Part shown: positions 12,041-25,399 of the stretch, piece after piece | Position numbering within the stretch: the stretch's first letter is position 1 | Layout: every line of letters starts with the position of its first letter | Source: Brachionus koreanus | Lineage: Eukaryota; Rotifera; Eurotatoria; Ploima; Brachionidae | Assembly: GCA_016987375.1 (NCBI GenBank) | Contig: PJRA01000160.1 | Location: 1,485,089-1,549,088 of the forward strand | DNA: 64,000 nt | Direction: 5' to 3' | The notes under the pieces: model-generated | Seen by the model: only the letters and a program-made list of their open reading frames with translations | Told to the model about the DNA's origin: nothing | The model's database searches: none | Program-made: the position numbers and the translations under genes

Positions 12041-15000
12041 ATGTTATTTAAATCGATTAAAATCAATTTAAGCATTTTTATACTTCTTAATGTAGTATAC
12101 CAAGCTATATCGGCTAATTTAAATAAAATAGCTTATCCAAAACTTATTTACTCGACGCCTAAAATCGGATCTAATTCTTATACATTAAACGAATTGGATT
12201 CACTATCAAACGAATTAAAAAAAGGATGGGTCTTGAAGGCTGATAAAGAGGTTAAATATTTATTCTATGTTTTGGTTGAAATAAAAATAACGAAATTTAA
12301 TGATGTTGGCGAAGCGTATGTGTTTTTTACCAACAATCCAACATCATGCACAAATTCTGAGCAGCATGAAATATTTAAAATAAAATTTATCAGAGAGCGA
12401 TCCAAAATTCACGATTTGGAATTTGATAAAATTCGACGAAGAAAAGCCCGTCAACAAGGAAATAATGAGCCAACAAATGAAATTGAAACTACTTTGCTAG
12501 TTGGTGAAGCAGACATCAAGCTAAGTCACAGTTCTGACAAATACTTCACTTGTTTGTCCTATGCTAAAAACAATTATACTGAAATTCATAAAACAGAATT
12601 GAAATTTTCTCATCAAGGTATTAATAACATTCATGGACAATTTATTACAATAAAAGATCTATTGCCTATTTATTTGGTAGTCATTTTTTATCTAATTTTG
12701 TTATTTTTTTCGGCTCTATTTAGTGGTTTAAACCTTGGATTGATGTCATTGGACTTGACTGAATTGAATATTTTAAAAAAGATTGGAACTCGTAAGGAAA
12801 AAAAATACGCTACTAAAATATTTCCATTGCGAGAGAGAGGAAATTTGCTGCTTTGCACTATTTTGATCGGCAATGTGCTAGTTAACTCAACCTCAACCCT
12901 AATTCTAGGTAACTATTTAGAGGGTTTATTTGCGGCCATAGGATCAACAATGCTTATTGTTATTTTTGGTGAAATAATCCCTCAGGCGATTTGTTCTAGA
13001 CATGGTCTAGCTGTTGGTACTTACACAAGATTTATAACTCACTCTATGGTTTACATAACATTCATTGCGTCTTATCCGTTGAGTAAAATATTGGATTTTT
13101 TCCTTGGAAAAGAAATTGCGTCTACTTACAATAGAGATCTAGTTCGTGAATTAATGAAACAAGCAAAAGATGGCAAAGGAATCGAGGAGACAGAGTTTAA
13201 AATTTTGACTGGCGCATTAGATTTTAAAGACAAGGTTGTAAAGGATATAATGGTTCCACTAAATGATGTCTTTTCACTAGATATTAATTCTATTCTAGAT
13301 TTTGAGACTTTTAAGCTAATTCTTCATCAAGGATATTCAAGAATTCCCGTTTACGAAGGTTCAAAGTAAGTAAAAAAAATTATTTATTTGAAAAAATGTA
13401 AGGCAAAATTATTCTGTTTTTTCTGCACAACTTTTATTGTTCTAAAACCACTTTAATTCATTTTTATTGATTTTCAAGCTCTTTAAAATATTTCTAGTAT
13501 TTATTTAATTTTGGGAATCAAACTAAAATTATTTGTTAATTAACTCGTGATGAAATTTACACTGTAGTTTATGTTTATGTAAATAAGAATTATTACTTTT
13601 TAAATTATTAAAATATCCATAAAATTAGCCAAATAAATAGTAATTTATTTTTTATACATTTTTTAGTTATAAGTGATTTTAAACACTTAAAAGATTACAA
13701 TGAAAATATTTCAACTTCTTGACACAATAATAATAATAATAAGTATTGTGAATCAGAAACAGAACATTTCAAATTAATCAAAATTGAAAAAATATTTTAG
13801 AAAAAAAACAAAAAAAAATGAACTTTTCAATATTATTTGAATCAGTTAATTCATGTCTGTTTAAATATTTTTAAAAAAAATTGGCAAAAAGGCAAATTGG
13901 CAAATTGGCAATTCAATTTTTAACATCTTTTTTATCTGAAATAAAATTGGAATAATAGAAATAATTAAAAATTTTTAAATTTTCATATTTTTAGATTTTT
14001 TGTACAATTTTTCACAAAATTAAAAATACTCACTCAAATTATTTGGTAAAAAGAAAGTTAAAAAATTCTTTAAATTTTGTACAAATAATCTAAAAATCTA
14101 AAATTATTTTCATTTTTCCATGAAATTTTTACTTTCTTTATTTTTTGCAAATCAAATAAATAATCAATTAAAATCTTATTTATATTTTATTTTTTGATTT
14201 TTTTAACTTGCATAAAATATTTTTAGCAAAAAAAATTAAACGAAATAAGTACTTTTTTTATGCAGTATTTTTAAATATTTTATTTTAGTAAATTTTAATC
14301 TATTTTATATCTAATTTTATTTTCAATTTAAATTTAGAGAGTATCTGGTTGGAATGATTCTTATTCAAGATCTTTTGCTAAATGATCCTGCTGACAAAGT
14401 ACCACTGAGAGCAGTAATTGAATATTACAAGCACAGAGTTTTGAAATGCAAGCTCGAAGACAAATTAACATTTATGTTTGATAAATTTAGAAAAGGCGAT
14501 TCTCATATGGCATTTGTTTATAGCAATGACGCTGATTTAGGTAGCCAGGACAATATAGTCCTTGAATCAGTTGGAATTTGTACTTTCGAGAATATAATTG
14601 AGGAATTGGTTCAAAGTGATATAAAAGATGAAGCTGATACAAAACGAGAAAGAAGAAAAAAGAGTATTTTTTTTAAAGCATTATTTTTATTTTTATTCTC
14701 ATTTCAACTTAAGAAACTCGTGAGTTGTTGAAAGGAAAGCTTGCAAACTGCACTGTCTCAAATGAGAATTTGAATATTTTTATCGAAGAAGATCATTCTA
14801 ATAAACCATTGATATCACCTCAAATAAAAAAAGCTTTATATTTCTTTTTGTCTTCAAGTAATTTAACATTTGACTTTTCTTTTTCAATGCAAAATAATAA
14901 TTATAATTCATTCTAGGTGTAAGACCATTTACCAAACAGTTCATTAGCCCGAAATTACTTGAAGCATTACTGGCAAAACCAGACAATATGATAGAAAAAC

Positions 15001-15395
15001 GAAACTTGTCTGGTAATGATGAATATTTATATGAATTTGGGGTAGAAAGTGACTATTTTATTACTATTTTGGATGGAAACGCAACCCTTCAAGTGGGAAG
15101 TGAAGGATACCAAATAAACGCTGGCCTTTTCTCGTATTATGGAATTGATGCGTTAATTAATGATGACGAGAAGGATCCATTAGAGTGTATTGGAAATGAT
15201 ATCAATCGCAAGCCGTATAAGCCAGAATTTTCCTTAAAAGTTGATAACCATTGCGTTTGTTTGAGAATATCGAGAAAAGATTGGAAAGATGCAGTAAAAA
15301 AGACAATAATGGAACAAATGATTCAATCCAATCAAGGAGAAACAACGGAATCAAAAAAAACAGATATGAATGAATCATTTAAAGAAAATGTTTGA
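12041..15395 (+). CDS. CNNM: Metal transporter CNNM (cyclin M / ancient conserved domain protein), four exons
   Basis: Exons 12041-13365, 14338-14663, 14714-14857 and 14917-15395 give 757 residues, near the size of vertebrate CNNM2/4. Introns are 972, 50 and 59 nt, all GT-AG and in frame. Residues 1-25 look like a signal peptide, followed by an extracellular domain to about 200. The DUF21 transmembrane domain spans about 205-380, with FSGLNLGLMSLDLTELNIL, LIGNVLVNST and FGEIIPQAICSRHGLAVG. A CBS-domain (Bateman) pair follows at about 395-550 (RIPVYEGSKEYLVGMILIQD crosses the first splice), then a cyclic-nucleotide-binding-like domain at about 595-735 (GLFSYYGIDAL, VCLRISRKDW). CNNM proteins sit in the plasma membrane and mediate or regulate Mg2+ efflux. 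The CBS pair binds Mg-ATP in known members. The tail is polar. Confidence 0.95.
13985..14099. repeat. Inverted repeat inside CNNM intron 1
   Basis: Arms of about 25 nt (around 13985-14010 and 14073-14099) share tttttagat and ttttgtacaa in inverted orientation, separated by about 60 nt. It may be a small MITE-like insertion or a chance AT-rich palindrome; there is no clear target duplication. Confidence 0.3.
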
Positions 15396-18177
15396 ATTTT
15401 TTTTTCAATTTATTAATAATTTAGATTTTAGTTATATTTGATTTATTAAAATTTAATCAAGATTAATCAATTCAATTTTTTTTTATTAATTTTCTAAATT
15501 CTTTTTTCTAAATTTGATTTTGATTTTTTGATTCTTTGATAATTAGTAAGTTAATGATTTAATAAATTTTAGAATTTAGATGATTCGTTTCTTAAGAAAA
15601 AATAAAACTTAAATTTTTAAGACATTTTATTTGATAATATTTTATTCCAAACTAGTATTTTTATATCCTTTTTCATTTTTCATTTATTAAATTTTTTAAT
15701 AAAGTCAATTTAAATCAAATCGATTTTATTGAAAATCGCTAGCTTGAATGTTTTATATTTTAACACAATTTTAGCCCCTTTAATTATTGCCTAAAAATAG
15801 CACAAAGGAGTTGAACAATAATCAAAATTAGATATGATTGATGTTTTGAAAAACTGCACTTTGATAAAAGTTGACAAAAAGAAGAGTCTTTTAATAAATT
15901 AATAAATGCTAGCTTTTTTTGAGAAATTTATAATATAATGATCAATCTTAAAACCTAATAGACTTAAGTTTTCTTAAGTTCTTTTCTTCAATTCAGTTTT
16001 CATTACTATAATTTTTGTAACTAATTGTACAACTCTAATGATTATCACTTTTTATCAAAATTTTGATTTTATATAAAATAACATAAGTGAAAAATTTTAA
16101 AAAATTGGTTTCAAATTGATCTATAAATTTAAATCAGATAAATAAAAAGGGAATTCAATAATTCAAATTGGCTTTTGTTAGAAGAAAACAAAACAAACAA
16201 AATTTATCTCATACTTTTAAGCGCTTTTTACTAACATTCTATAGAGACGTTTTTACTAAACTAAACTAAACTAAACGGTGCATGTGACAAAGCTGAATAT
16301 TTGAGCTTTTGAGCAGCGTATTAAGATAAATTTCATTTTTAAAACAAAAGTTGTAGAATATTTCCTATAAAATTAGTTAATTGCTTTAAAATTATTGATT
16401 TAATTTTAAATTATTATAATTTAAAGCATATTCTAATTTAATCTTTTAAAATAATACTAGTTTTAAAATAAAACCACTATTTGACTAAAAACAACAGTCA
16501 AAATGTTCAAAAAAAAACAGATAAATCAAATTTAAAAAATTTTTATTTTCTAAAAAATTTCATTTATAATTAATTATTTTAAATAATTAAAAGAAAAAAA
16601 TATATAAACAAAAAAAATAAATTAAAATAGTTTCTTTATTGAAGTATTTAGACACTTAGAAAGTTTAGTACAAGTAAGATGATTTAAGTAGATCGATGAA
16701 AAGTATCATACTTTGCTTTGTATTGAAATTGGGAATCTTTGTCAGGCAAGGATTTACGATAATTATTCAAAGAATTAAATTTATAAAAGTCTTTTCGAAT
16801 TAAATAAACGAAAAGTTACGAAACTTTTTTAAAAAACTGATCATTTAATCAAAATTATACTTGATATTTTTTTATATATATATAAGGGATTTAACTAAAA
16901 AAAAATCTAAAACTATAGATGTCTTCTTTTTAAAATCTCTAAAAAATTTTAAACAAAATTGTTTAATAAAATAAAAAAAATTAATTGAATAATTATTCAC
17001 AAAATGCTTATGTAAAATTTCATCAATATTATTAATATTCATTTAAGGAATAGAGCAAACAAAACTTTGTTGGCACGATTATCTAAATTTTATTATTTTT
17101 CAATTACTTAAATCGAAGAGAGCACATTTTTAAAATTAAATTGGCAACGAGGTTAAATTTAAAAATATTTTTCATTTTAAATTTTCGTTATTATTATAAT
17201 TATTTCATGTTTTTCTAATTTCGTAGTAGAATTTTTCTAAATAATAATGTAAAAATAATCAACATTTTCGTGCAAATTCTTGTTATTATGAATTTTTCTT
17301 AAAAAACGTTTCTGGAAAATCAATCATTGGGCATTTAAGCAAGTAAAAAGCTTAACTTTCTATGCCTCATTGAGAGCAGAACGCTTCTCGGTATTTACTA
17401 GTTACTCACTGAAGTCAATGAATAATTCAAAAAGACTGAATTCTAAATAAAGGTAAATTTGATGCTATGACCAGGAAAATGCTTTAAAATAATTCATAAA
17501 CTTAATTGTAAAAGCAATTTTGCTGCTTTTTGGTTATAGTATCAATTTACCTAAACGATATTTAGTTTAAATTTAAAATTTTAATTTACTGGTGATAAAA
17601 ACAAACTTAAAAGAGCGCTAAATTGAATAAAACTTAATAAAAAGATGAATTAAAATTGATTTTTAGATATAATTTTAAAAAAAGTAGTAAAAAAGCATTC
17701 CTTTTTCTTTAAACTGCATGTGCGTGAGTGTGCTGTGAGCCCTAAGATTTAAAGAGAAAAAAACTCACGTCTCTTTATCTTAATATTGAAAATATTTCTC
17801 CAAAAAAAAAAATACTTGACTTAAAATATTTATTTAACTCGTATCGTAACACGCTTAGCAAAATTTGAAATTTGAAATTATTTATAATTTTAAATTCGCT
17901 CTGTATATTTAATTATTTAATTGGATATAGTGTTCGCTGCGCTTCTTCTTCTTCTTATTTGTATTAGCCGCAATATATATTAAGAGAGTTGATTTAAGAT
18001 ACGAAATTTTAAAACTTTATTTTAAACAATAAACGAAAAATTAAATTTAGAAATTAAAAAAAAAAAATTATTTTCTCTTCTTCATGAATAGAAATAAAAA
18101 CTACGTAAAAATTATTCTTTTTGTTGTTTTGTATCTAAGTTATACCAATTACCTCAATAGTTTTTTTTTAACAATAA
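15396..18177. other. Intergenic between CNNM and KDM2, no gene seen
   Basis: Contains the CNNM 3' end and the KDM2 promoter. Visible low-complexity features are a short ctaaa/actaa repeat at about 16257-16275 and a cttctt run at about 17941-17957. No coding segment or RNA gene was recognised. Confidence 0.5.
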
Positions 18178-21100
18178 ATGATGACTCGAAAACCAAAGCC
18201 GATCCAGCCACCCAGCGATCCCATAACGACTGTAGGACAATAACCTAAAACATATCTGAAATTTGGTTTTAATTTTTTTCTTCAGAGATTGAAAGAAGCT
18301 ATCTACTCGGTAGATAAAAAATATTCGGAAAACAAGTCTGATTCGGCCAAGAATGAATGCTTAAGCGAAGAAAACAAGAGAAAAAAGCGTCGAAAATCAA
18401 CGCCGATTATTTTTAATTCTATGAACAAATCAAAATATATCGAGTCAGAAACCGACGATGATTACTTTAATTTTTGTAACAGTGACAATAGTCTTATCGA
18501 GTCAAATGAGCTAAATTTTAATGACAATAGTCAAAGTATCAGTGAAAAATACTTCAATGATGAATTTGACTTTGATGATGATGACTCACTTTTTGATGAT
18601 GATCAAAGAAAATGGAATTTAGATGAAAAGTTGAACATTGTATCAAAATACAATTCCAATTTTGTAAAATATCTAGAAGCCAAAGGTATGTTTATTTTAT
18701 GTAAAAATGAAAAAATAAATCAAACAAAGAACAAAATATTCTTATTCTCAGATCAAATATTTTATTTTTTTTCGAAATTAACTTTTTGATTTAAATTAAT
18801 AGATTTTAATCATTTTATTATTTATCTATTTATTTTGTGTGATTTTATCTATTAATTTTAATTGAAATCTTATTTTCGCTAATTTAATTTAAATAAGAAA
18901 ATATAAAATTCCAAGCGCTTTGAAAATTTATTTTAAGAATATTATAATTTAATTAAAATCTAAACAAATTGAATTTTTGTTTTGAAAACTAAAATATAAT
19001 TTCTTAAGCATTTTATTTAAAGAATTGAGTTCAAAAATACTAAACAAAGAATATTTTCAAAGATCAAGATCAATTTTTCGCACTATCTTTTTGAGTTGTC
19101 TAATTTTTTGATTAAATTAGACAAATTAGTTTAAAAAATGAAATTTTATAGTCGTAATATATAATTTATTGATTTTAAAAGCTAGCTTTTTTTCAAAGAC
19201 TATTTTACAATAAAATTAAAAAACTACTTAGTTAGAATTTAATTCTAATAAATTCGGTTAATTGTGTGAAATGCTAAATAACTTTTTAACTACCGTATAC
19301 CCTTGCAAAGAAGCGCATGCATCAAAAACCAAAACTCTGGTTTTACTTTTCCCATTTTGATGCGTGCAGTAAGATGCAGAATTTGGTGTTTAAAACCCAA
19401 AACTCAGTGGAAAACGCCGCGTTAATTCCTATAAATCGAATTTAAAAAATAAGGTATAACATAGGCGAGATGCAATGTGATGCTTGGGGTATAACCTGAG
19501 TTTTGGTTTTTGGTGCATGCATCTCTTTGCAAGGGTATATGGAAATAGTTTTTTTAATAATATTTAAAAAAAAATTCATTAAGTTGCCTTAGATATACGA
19601 AACTAGATTTTTGAATTGAGCAAATCTTTAATTGAGTCTGGCTAAATGTATTTAATTTGGATAATAATTATTGTGGGAGCAAATTTATTTTTTATTAGTA
19701 ACAAAAAAGTATCAAATATTATAGCAAAAATAAGTATGAAAAAAAAATCGTAAATTTAAACTTGGCAATGATAGTAAACCTATATTGTAACGGATAGCAA
19801 TTAAATTTTCGGAAACACAACTTTTCTTCTAACATGGACATAAACATTTATTTATTTGTTTAATCTGAATCTAGCTAATGCACCTTTAAAATTAAATTTT
19901 AAAAGAAAAAAATTTAAGGTAAAAAATTAAATAGATAAAATAATGAGAAAAAATAGATTTTGTGAAATTTGGTACAAAATAAAAAAATTTTGATTTTTAT
20001 AAAAGTAAATAAATTTATTAACAGCGAAAATATAAGCCATTTAATTTGTTTAAAATTAATAAAACATTGAAATTAAATTTATAATACGAGATATTCAACC
20101 AATTCATTAAACTTTACTCTAATTTAAATGATGATTATCCTAAAATTTTTCATTAGTTCATATTGAGGTTGAGATCGATCATTAAATTTTATTATTTAAA
20201 AGATTTATAACGTCCAGATCAACTTCAGTCTCATCTCAAAAAGTTACAAATTTGATTATACCAATTTACAAATAAGATGAGAAATTATAATAATTTTGTC
20301 GGATTATTGATAATTTCGTTATTTCGGGGTAAAGATTATCCAGCGAAACAAATTTTAATTGATTAACACTCAAAAACCGGATGACTTTTTTGACCATTTT
20401 ATTTAAATCTTTTTTAATACTTTTTTTCGATGAAAATAAAATNNNNNNNNNNNNNNNNNNNNNNNNNNNNNNNNNNNNNNNNNNNNNNNNNNNNNNNNNN
20501 NNNNNNNNNNNNNNNNCATAAGACCCCTCCGGTTTTTGAGTGTTAAAAACTCAATAATGATATCAAATTAAATAAAAGATTAAGTAAATGTAAATAAAGT
20601 AAATTTAAATTTAAATTTAAATTTTTCAACAAATTATATTTTTACGAATGATTTTATTTTCTAAAAGTCCTGTGAAATTCTGTTCAAAAAGAATTGAACA
20701 AAATTCTAAAAAACTAATAACTATTTTTCTACCAGTTAAATATTAGTAATAGATTTGTTTAATTTGGCCCTGATAATTTTTGTACCGAATTTCACAAAAC
20801 CATTACTAAATTAATTAGGTAAATTGATAACAATCTTTTACAATTATAGGCTTATTAGCGACTTTTCAGAACTCTTTTATAAAAAATTGATACTTGAATA
20901 TTTTTTCGATTTAAGTCATTAAAAATTTATTTAATGCTAAAGCTTGTAAAGACTAAAGCGGTTTTGGGTCTCAGTATTATTTACTACTCTTACTTTTTCT
21001 ACTAAATAAAATAATATTATATTATTTTTGTCAAAAAAAAATGAAAAAATATTGAAAAAGAGACTAAATAATTCATAATTTGATTTAATTGTAAAAAATT

Positions 21101-24100
21101 AAATTTTAGTTTTTAATTTATTTTAAATGTCTTGAAATAAGCTTATATGTTCAAATGACAGGGCATAGTCTTCAAAAATATTTCAAGAAATTATTAGTTT
21201 ATACACTGATGTCTAAATTAAAATATTTTAATTTAGAGTTCAATTTTAAATATGTTCAAGAAAATGGATTGGAGTCTCCATTGGTATTTATGGATAAATC
21301 AGGTTTGGGAATGCGAGTACCGAGCGAAAATTTTCGCGTCAGTGACGTAAAATCATGTGTCGGTAGTAAACGTATAGTTGACGTGGTAGATGTTAATACT
21401 CAAAAAGCTTTAACTATGAGTATGAAAGAATGGTGCGAATATTATGAAAATCCCAATAGAGATCGTTTACTTAACGTAATTAGTTTAGAATTTAGTCACA
21501 CGAAGCTTGAGAATTATGTCGAAGCACCTCTTGTTGTTCGTCAATTAGATTGGATTGAAACTGCCTGGCCACGGCATTTACGTGAATCTCACACTGAATC
21601 GACTAATCTAATTGAAAAAATGAAATATCCCAAAGTGCAAAAATATGTCCTAATGAGTGTTGCAGGCTGCTACACTGATTTCCATGTTGATATGGGCGGT
21701 ACTTCAGTTTGGTACCATTTACTTAAAGGCGAAAAAATTTTTTGGCTAATACCTCCTTCAAAAAAGAATCTTAAAATATATGAAAAATGGATTTTAAGTG
21801 GAAACCAATCGAAAGTATTTTTACCAGACTTGATGGATGAGTGTCAACGCATTGTTTTAAAACAAGGCTCAACATTCATTCTTCCTTCTGGATGGATACA
21901 TGGTGTTTATACTAGCAAAGACTCTCTTGTTTTTGGTGGAAATTTTTTGCATAGCTTTAATGTATGCATGCAACTTAAAATTCATAGTATTGAAACAAAG
22001 ACTAAAGTGCCGCAAAAGTTTCGCTACCCATTTTACAACGAGATGATCTGGTTTGTTCTTGAAAGATACGTTCATTGTTTAACTGGTACTACTCATATTG
22101 ATGATTTCACTGAGTGTAAAAGTGCGCTTGAGGACAAACAACCATTCAAGACTTTTCAACCAGAATCAAATCAAGTTTTGAATAAATTCGAACTCGATGG
22201 ACTGAAGGCCTTATTTGACTTTTTGACTGGATTAAACGAAAACAAAAGATGTGTTCCCAAAGAAATTGTTCAACCAAAAATTTTGCTCGAAAGTGTTCAA
22301 GTAATTCAAATTTTATCAAGCATTTTAGCAATTTATATGATTGGCGCTTTTATATTTTTAATTAACTATTACTTTAAATAATTGCTAAAGAAGCTTTTTT
22401 TTAAAGGCTTTTATTAGTTCTGAAAAAGAAAAATGCTTCAGCATTCATAGTTGCATTATTAAAAACATGTGCAGATTATTTTGCACATAACTAGTAGAAT
22501 TTATCTAGCATTTTATGCTGAAAATTCAATTATGATATAATTTTTTTTTTTAAATGATTATCCATTAGTTTGAAAAGGTTTTAAATCGAATCAGTTTCTT
22601 ACCCCTACTTGAAGTCAAGAGAGGTTTACTTTTGATCATTATTATTATCCATAATTGAACCAAAAAAGATCTTTTATATTTGGAAAATCTATGTTTAACA
22701 AGTTCAACATTTTTATCTTAAATAAGTCTTCATCAAATATTTTCGAATGTAATAATGAGTTCTTATATTAATTTTTTTTTCATTTTTATTTTAAAGTTTA
22801 TTTAGAAAATGAAAATACCCTTAAATTCAACTCCTACTGCTTAAAAAAAATAAAAATGTTGACTATTAATTAATTAGTTAAATTTTTATCTTTTTAAGTT
22901 TACCGTTTATGAATTTTTTTGTAAAATTTTGGAAATCAATTGTCATCAAATATATTCAATTTGAAAGTATGCATGTTGTAAAATATAATGGTTTAAATAT
23001 TTAAAAATCATTTTAACATGCTTAAACAATATTTTAGTTTAATTTTTGAAATAAATTTGAAAACCGCCTTGTTTCTAAAATAAATGAACAAATATAGAAC
23101 ATTTTTAAAAAAAAATTTGAAAAAATTATTACTTCATTTTTTATTTATATATTTAATAAATTAAAATGTTCTTTCAATAATTAATTATATTATTTAAAAT
23201 AAGTTTGGAAAAGTATTTCTAAAAATTTGTTTTGAATAGTTATTCTATCATTCGTGTAGAAAAACAAGCACTTCGTTCCTTTCAAAAAAAATTGAATTAA
23301 AAAAATAATATAGAGAAAATTTTATAATTTTTTTTTAGAAATTAATTGGCGAGTTTGAACGCCGAAATGCAGCAAAAAATCATCCAGCTAATGGTTTACC
23401 TTTTATGCACTGGCCAAAACCTGAAAGAGTACTTTATTGAATAAAATCGAATTTTGTTTTTAAATTTTTTTCTTTAAGAAATTTTTTAAAAAAACAGAAG
23501 ATTTTTCTTTCAAACACGATATTGATTACAATAATAATCTAGTTGATTCAATTAATTTTGATCAAAATGATTTAAGCATTTCCAGCTATGATTCAAATTT
23601 TGGCATTTTCGTTCAAAATTCTATGCCTCATGAAAATCATGAAAATTCATCTCAATATTCAGTGAATTCACGTAAACATGTGATGCGAAACATGCCAAGA
23701 ACAAAAGGCTCGATAAAAAAGCGACTCAGACCTCAGAATATACCGAGGTCAAATGTTGAACGACGTCGCCGAGTACGATGCCATAATTGTGAACCGTGCA
23801 CACGAGACGACTGCGGCGATTGTAAATATTGTAAAGACATGAAAAAATTTGGTGGAACGGGTATATCTAAACAATGTTGTTTAGCTAAACAATGTCTACA
23901 GCCATTACTTCCAACTACAACTACTTGTATGCTCTGCGATCAGTTAATTGATAGATTTCATTCAGATAAATCAAATGATATGTATGAATGTGAGATTTGT
24001 TTTGAAATTTACCACGCTCAATGCTTTCGAGTAACACACAAATTTTATTCATGAAAAATTCTTTAATAATTTTAATTTTAACCAGAAACAATATCCCGAA

Positions 24101-24913
24101 CTTGATCATGTTGAGCCCATAATCAATGAGGATCTAGTTAATTGTTGGAAATGTCCCAATTGTGTCAATAAGGGATACATTAATTCAAATTTTTCAAAGG
24201 ATTTTAAAATAAGCCAATCGGACAGTAGCAGTGGATCAAGTAGTTTGAATGAGAGTTATTCAAATATGTTCACAAATGTTAATACTTCAACAGCTTCATA
24301 TTTTCAAAATAAATCAGCTTCACCAATTGATTTTGTAATAGCACCCACGAGTTCAAAGCAAAATTTTTTGGCAATGGCCCTGTCTAATGTCGCTCCTTTA
24401 AAACCTAAACGACATAGAAGAACTAAGCAAGAAATGGATATTATAAAATCTAACTCAATGAGTCTAAATGAAAATTTTGAGCTTAAACGAAAAAGAGAAC
24501 ATCATTTAGAATCTCTTAGAAGTATTCAAGATGATGAAGAGTCCATTATTTCACTCGATTCTTTGACATACTTTGAAAAGCAAATTATTCTAAGAGAATT
24601 TTGTGAAGTAGTTAATAAGCCAGTTGAAATCGATCATAAAAACTTGTATAAAAATAAATCTAAAAATGTTGCAATGACAAACTCAATTTTAAAAAAAAGT
24701 AACACAAGTTCAAGTGATCATGAAACAATCATTGTGGATAGCGATGATTCGGATTCAAGAGATTTTGACTTGGCTGAGGAAGGCGCTAAAATTTTAAATA
24801 TTAAAAATGTTACTGTATCAACTCCATCTACAATACAAAATAATTTAACAAATGAGTTTAGACCGTACAGTTTTGACCCAAGAAATGAACATATTTACCA
24901 CGATGATGACTAA
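18178..24913 (+). CDS. KDM2: Lysine demethylase 2 (JmjC-CXXC-PHD), six exons; no F-box/LRR region found
   Basis: Exons 18178-18231, 18286-18685, 21237-22300, 23339-23428, 23479-24030 and 24086-24913 are all GT-AG and in frame, giving 995 residues. It should be a nuclear Fe(II)/2-oxoglutarate histone demethylase acting on H3K36 (family knowledge). The N-terminus is acidic and Ser-rich, then RKWNLDEKLNIVSKYNSNFV matches the KDM2 lead-in. The JmjC domain is complete: iron ligands H301 and D303 in TDFHVDMGGTS and H373 in SGWIHGVY are present. The CXXC finger starts at about residue 637 (RRRRVRCHNCEPC, then YCKDMKKFGG), suiting binding to unmethylated CpG. A C4HC3 PHD finger follows and spans the exon 5/6 junction, ending in NCWKCPNC. 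Human and fly KDM2 continue into an F-box and leucine-rich repeats; here exon 6 stops after an Asp/Ser-rich region (ending IYHDDD), and I see no such domain before 26.6 kb. Intron 2 (2,551 nt) holds two transposons. Confidence 0.93.
19298..19537. mobile_element. Tc1/mariner-type MITE in KDM2 intron 2, TA target duplication
   Basis: 240-bp element with terminal inverted repeats of about 44 bp. The left end starts TACCCTTGCAAAGA and continues through GCATGCA and CAAAAACCAAAACTC; the right end is its inverse with about five mismatches. TA is found immediately outside both ends (19296-19297 and 19538-19539), as expected for Tc1/mariner insertion. No transposase reading frame is present, so it is non-autonomous. 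The high identity of the two ends suggests a moderately young insertion. Confidence 0.75.
20363..20546. mobile_element. TTAA-flanked (piggyBac-like) non-autonomous element, copy 1, with assembly gap
   Basis: Terminal inverted repeat TTAACACTCAAAAACCGGA at the left and its perfect inverse at the right. TTAA at both outer edges fits the piggyBac target site. The interior holds a run of 74 Ns (20443-20516), so the true length is unknown. The left flank of the gap (attttatttaaatc, then tttttaatac) and the right flank (agacccctccgg) are shared with the copy at 45.7 kb. No transposase is visible. It lies in KDM2 intron 2. Confidence 0.75.
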
Positions 24914-25399
24914 ATAAACAAAGCATCTACAATCAGCAATTATATTTTAAATCCAGTTTTTTTAATTTTTAAAAAATTACCCGGCTTTTTGTTTTTTGAT
25001 ATTTGTTATTTAAATCAGTCCTGATCTTAAGGAAAAGGTTTAATTTGGTTCTAAATGAAAATTTATTAAATTGTTATTTAACTATATTCATGTTTGAAAT
25101 CTTATTTAAAAGTATATAATATTTAGATTTTATGTTTTAATTCCAAAAATTAATGCTGAATAATTTTTTTTTAATTTTTGTGTTCCGATTTTATTTTCAA
25201 CCAAACTTAAGTTTTTTTCTTGTACTAAGCAAAAAAAATTTCACTCCAATAAAATCACATTAATCAATATTTTTTTTCAATAGAATAAATTTCATTTTTA
25301 CTTGAATAAATAAACCAAAATTTTTTATCTGAATTAAATTTTGCTGATATTTAGATAGAATTTTGAATAGAACACAATGATAATAATAAATTTGAAACT
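24914..25399. other. KDM2 3' flank, no gene seen
   Basis: AT-rich sequence after the KDM2 stop codon, presumably including its 3' UTR. I looked here for an F-box or leucine-rich repeats and found none in any frame. Confidence 0.5.

Noticed and set aside
21155..21236. Apparent start codon and coding extension before the JmjC exon
   Set aside because: The conserved KDM2 sequence begins only after the TTTAG acceptor at 21236; the upstream codons are intronic.
22301..22381. Hydrophobic C-terminus (a seeming membrane anchor) after the JmjC domain
   Set aside because: It is intron read-through beyond the donor CAA|GTAATT; the next exon at 23339 continues the known KDM2 sequence.
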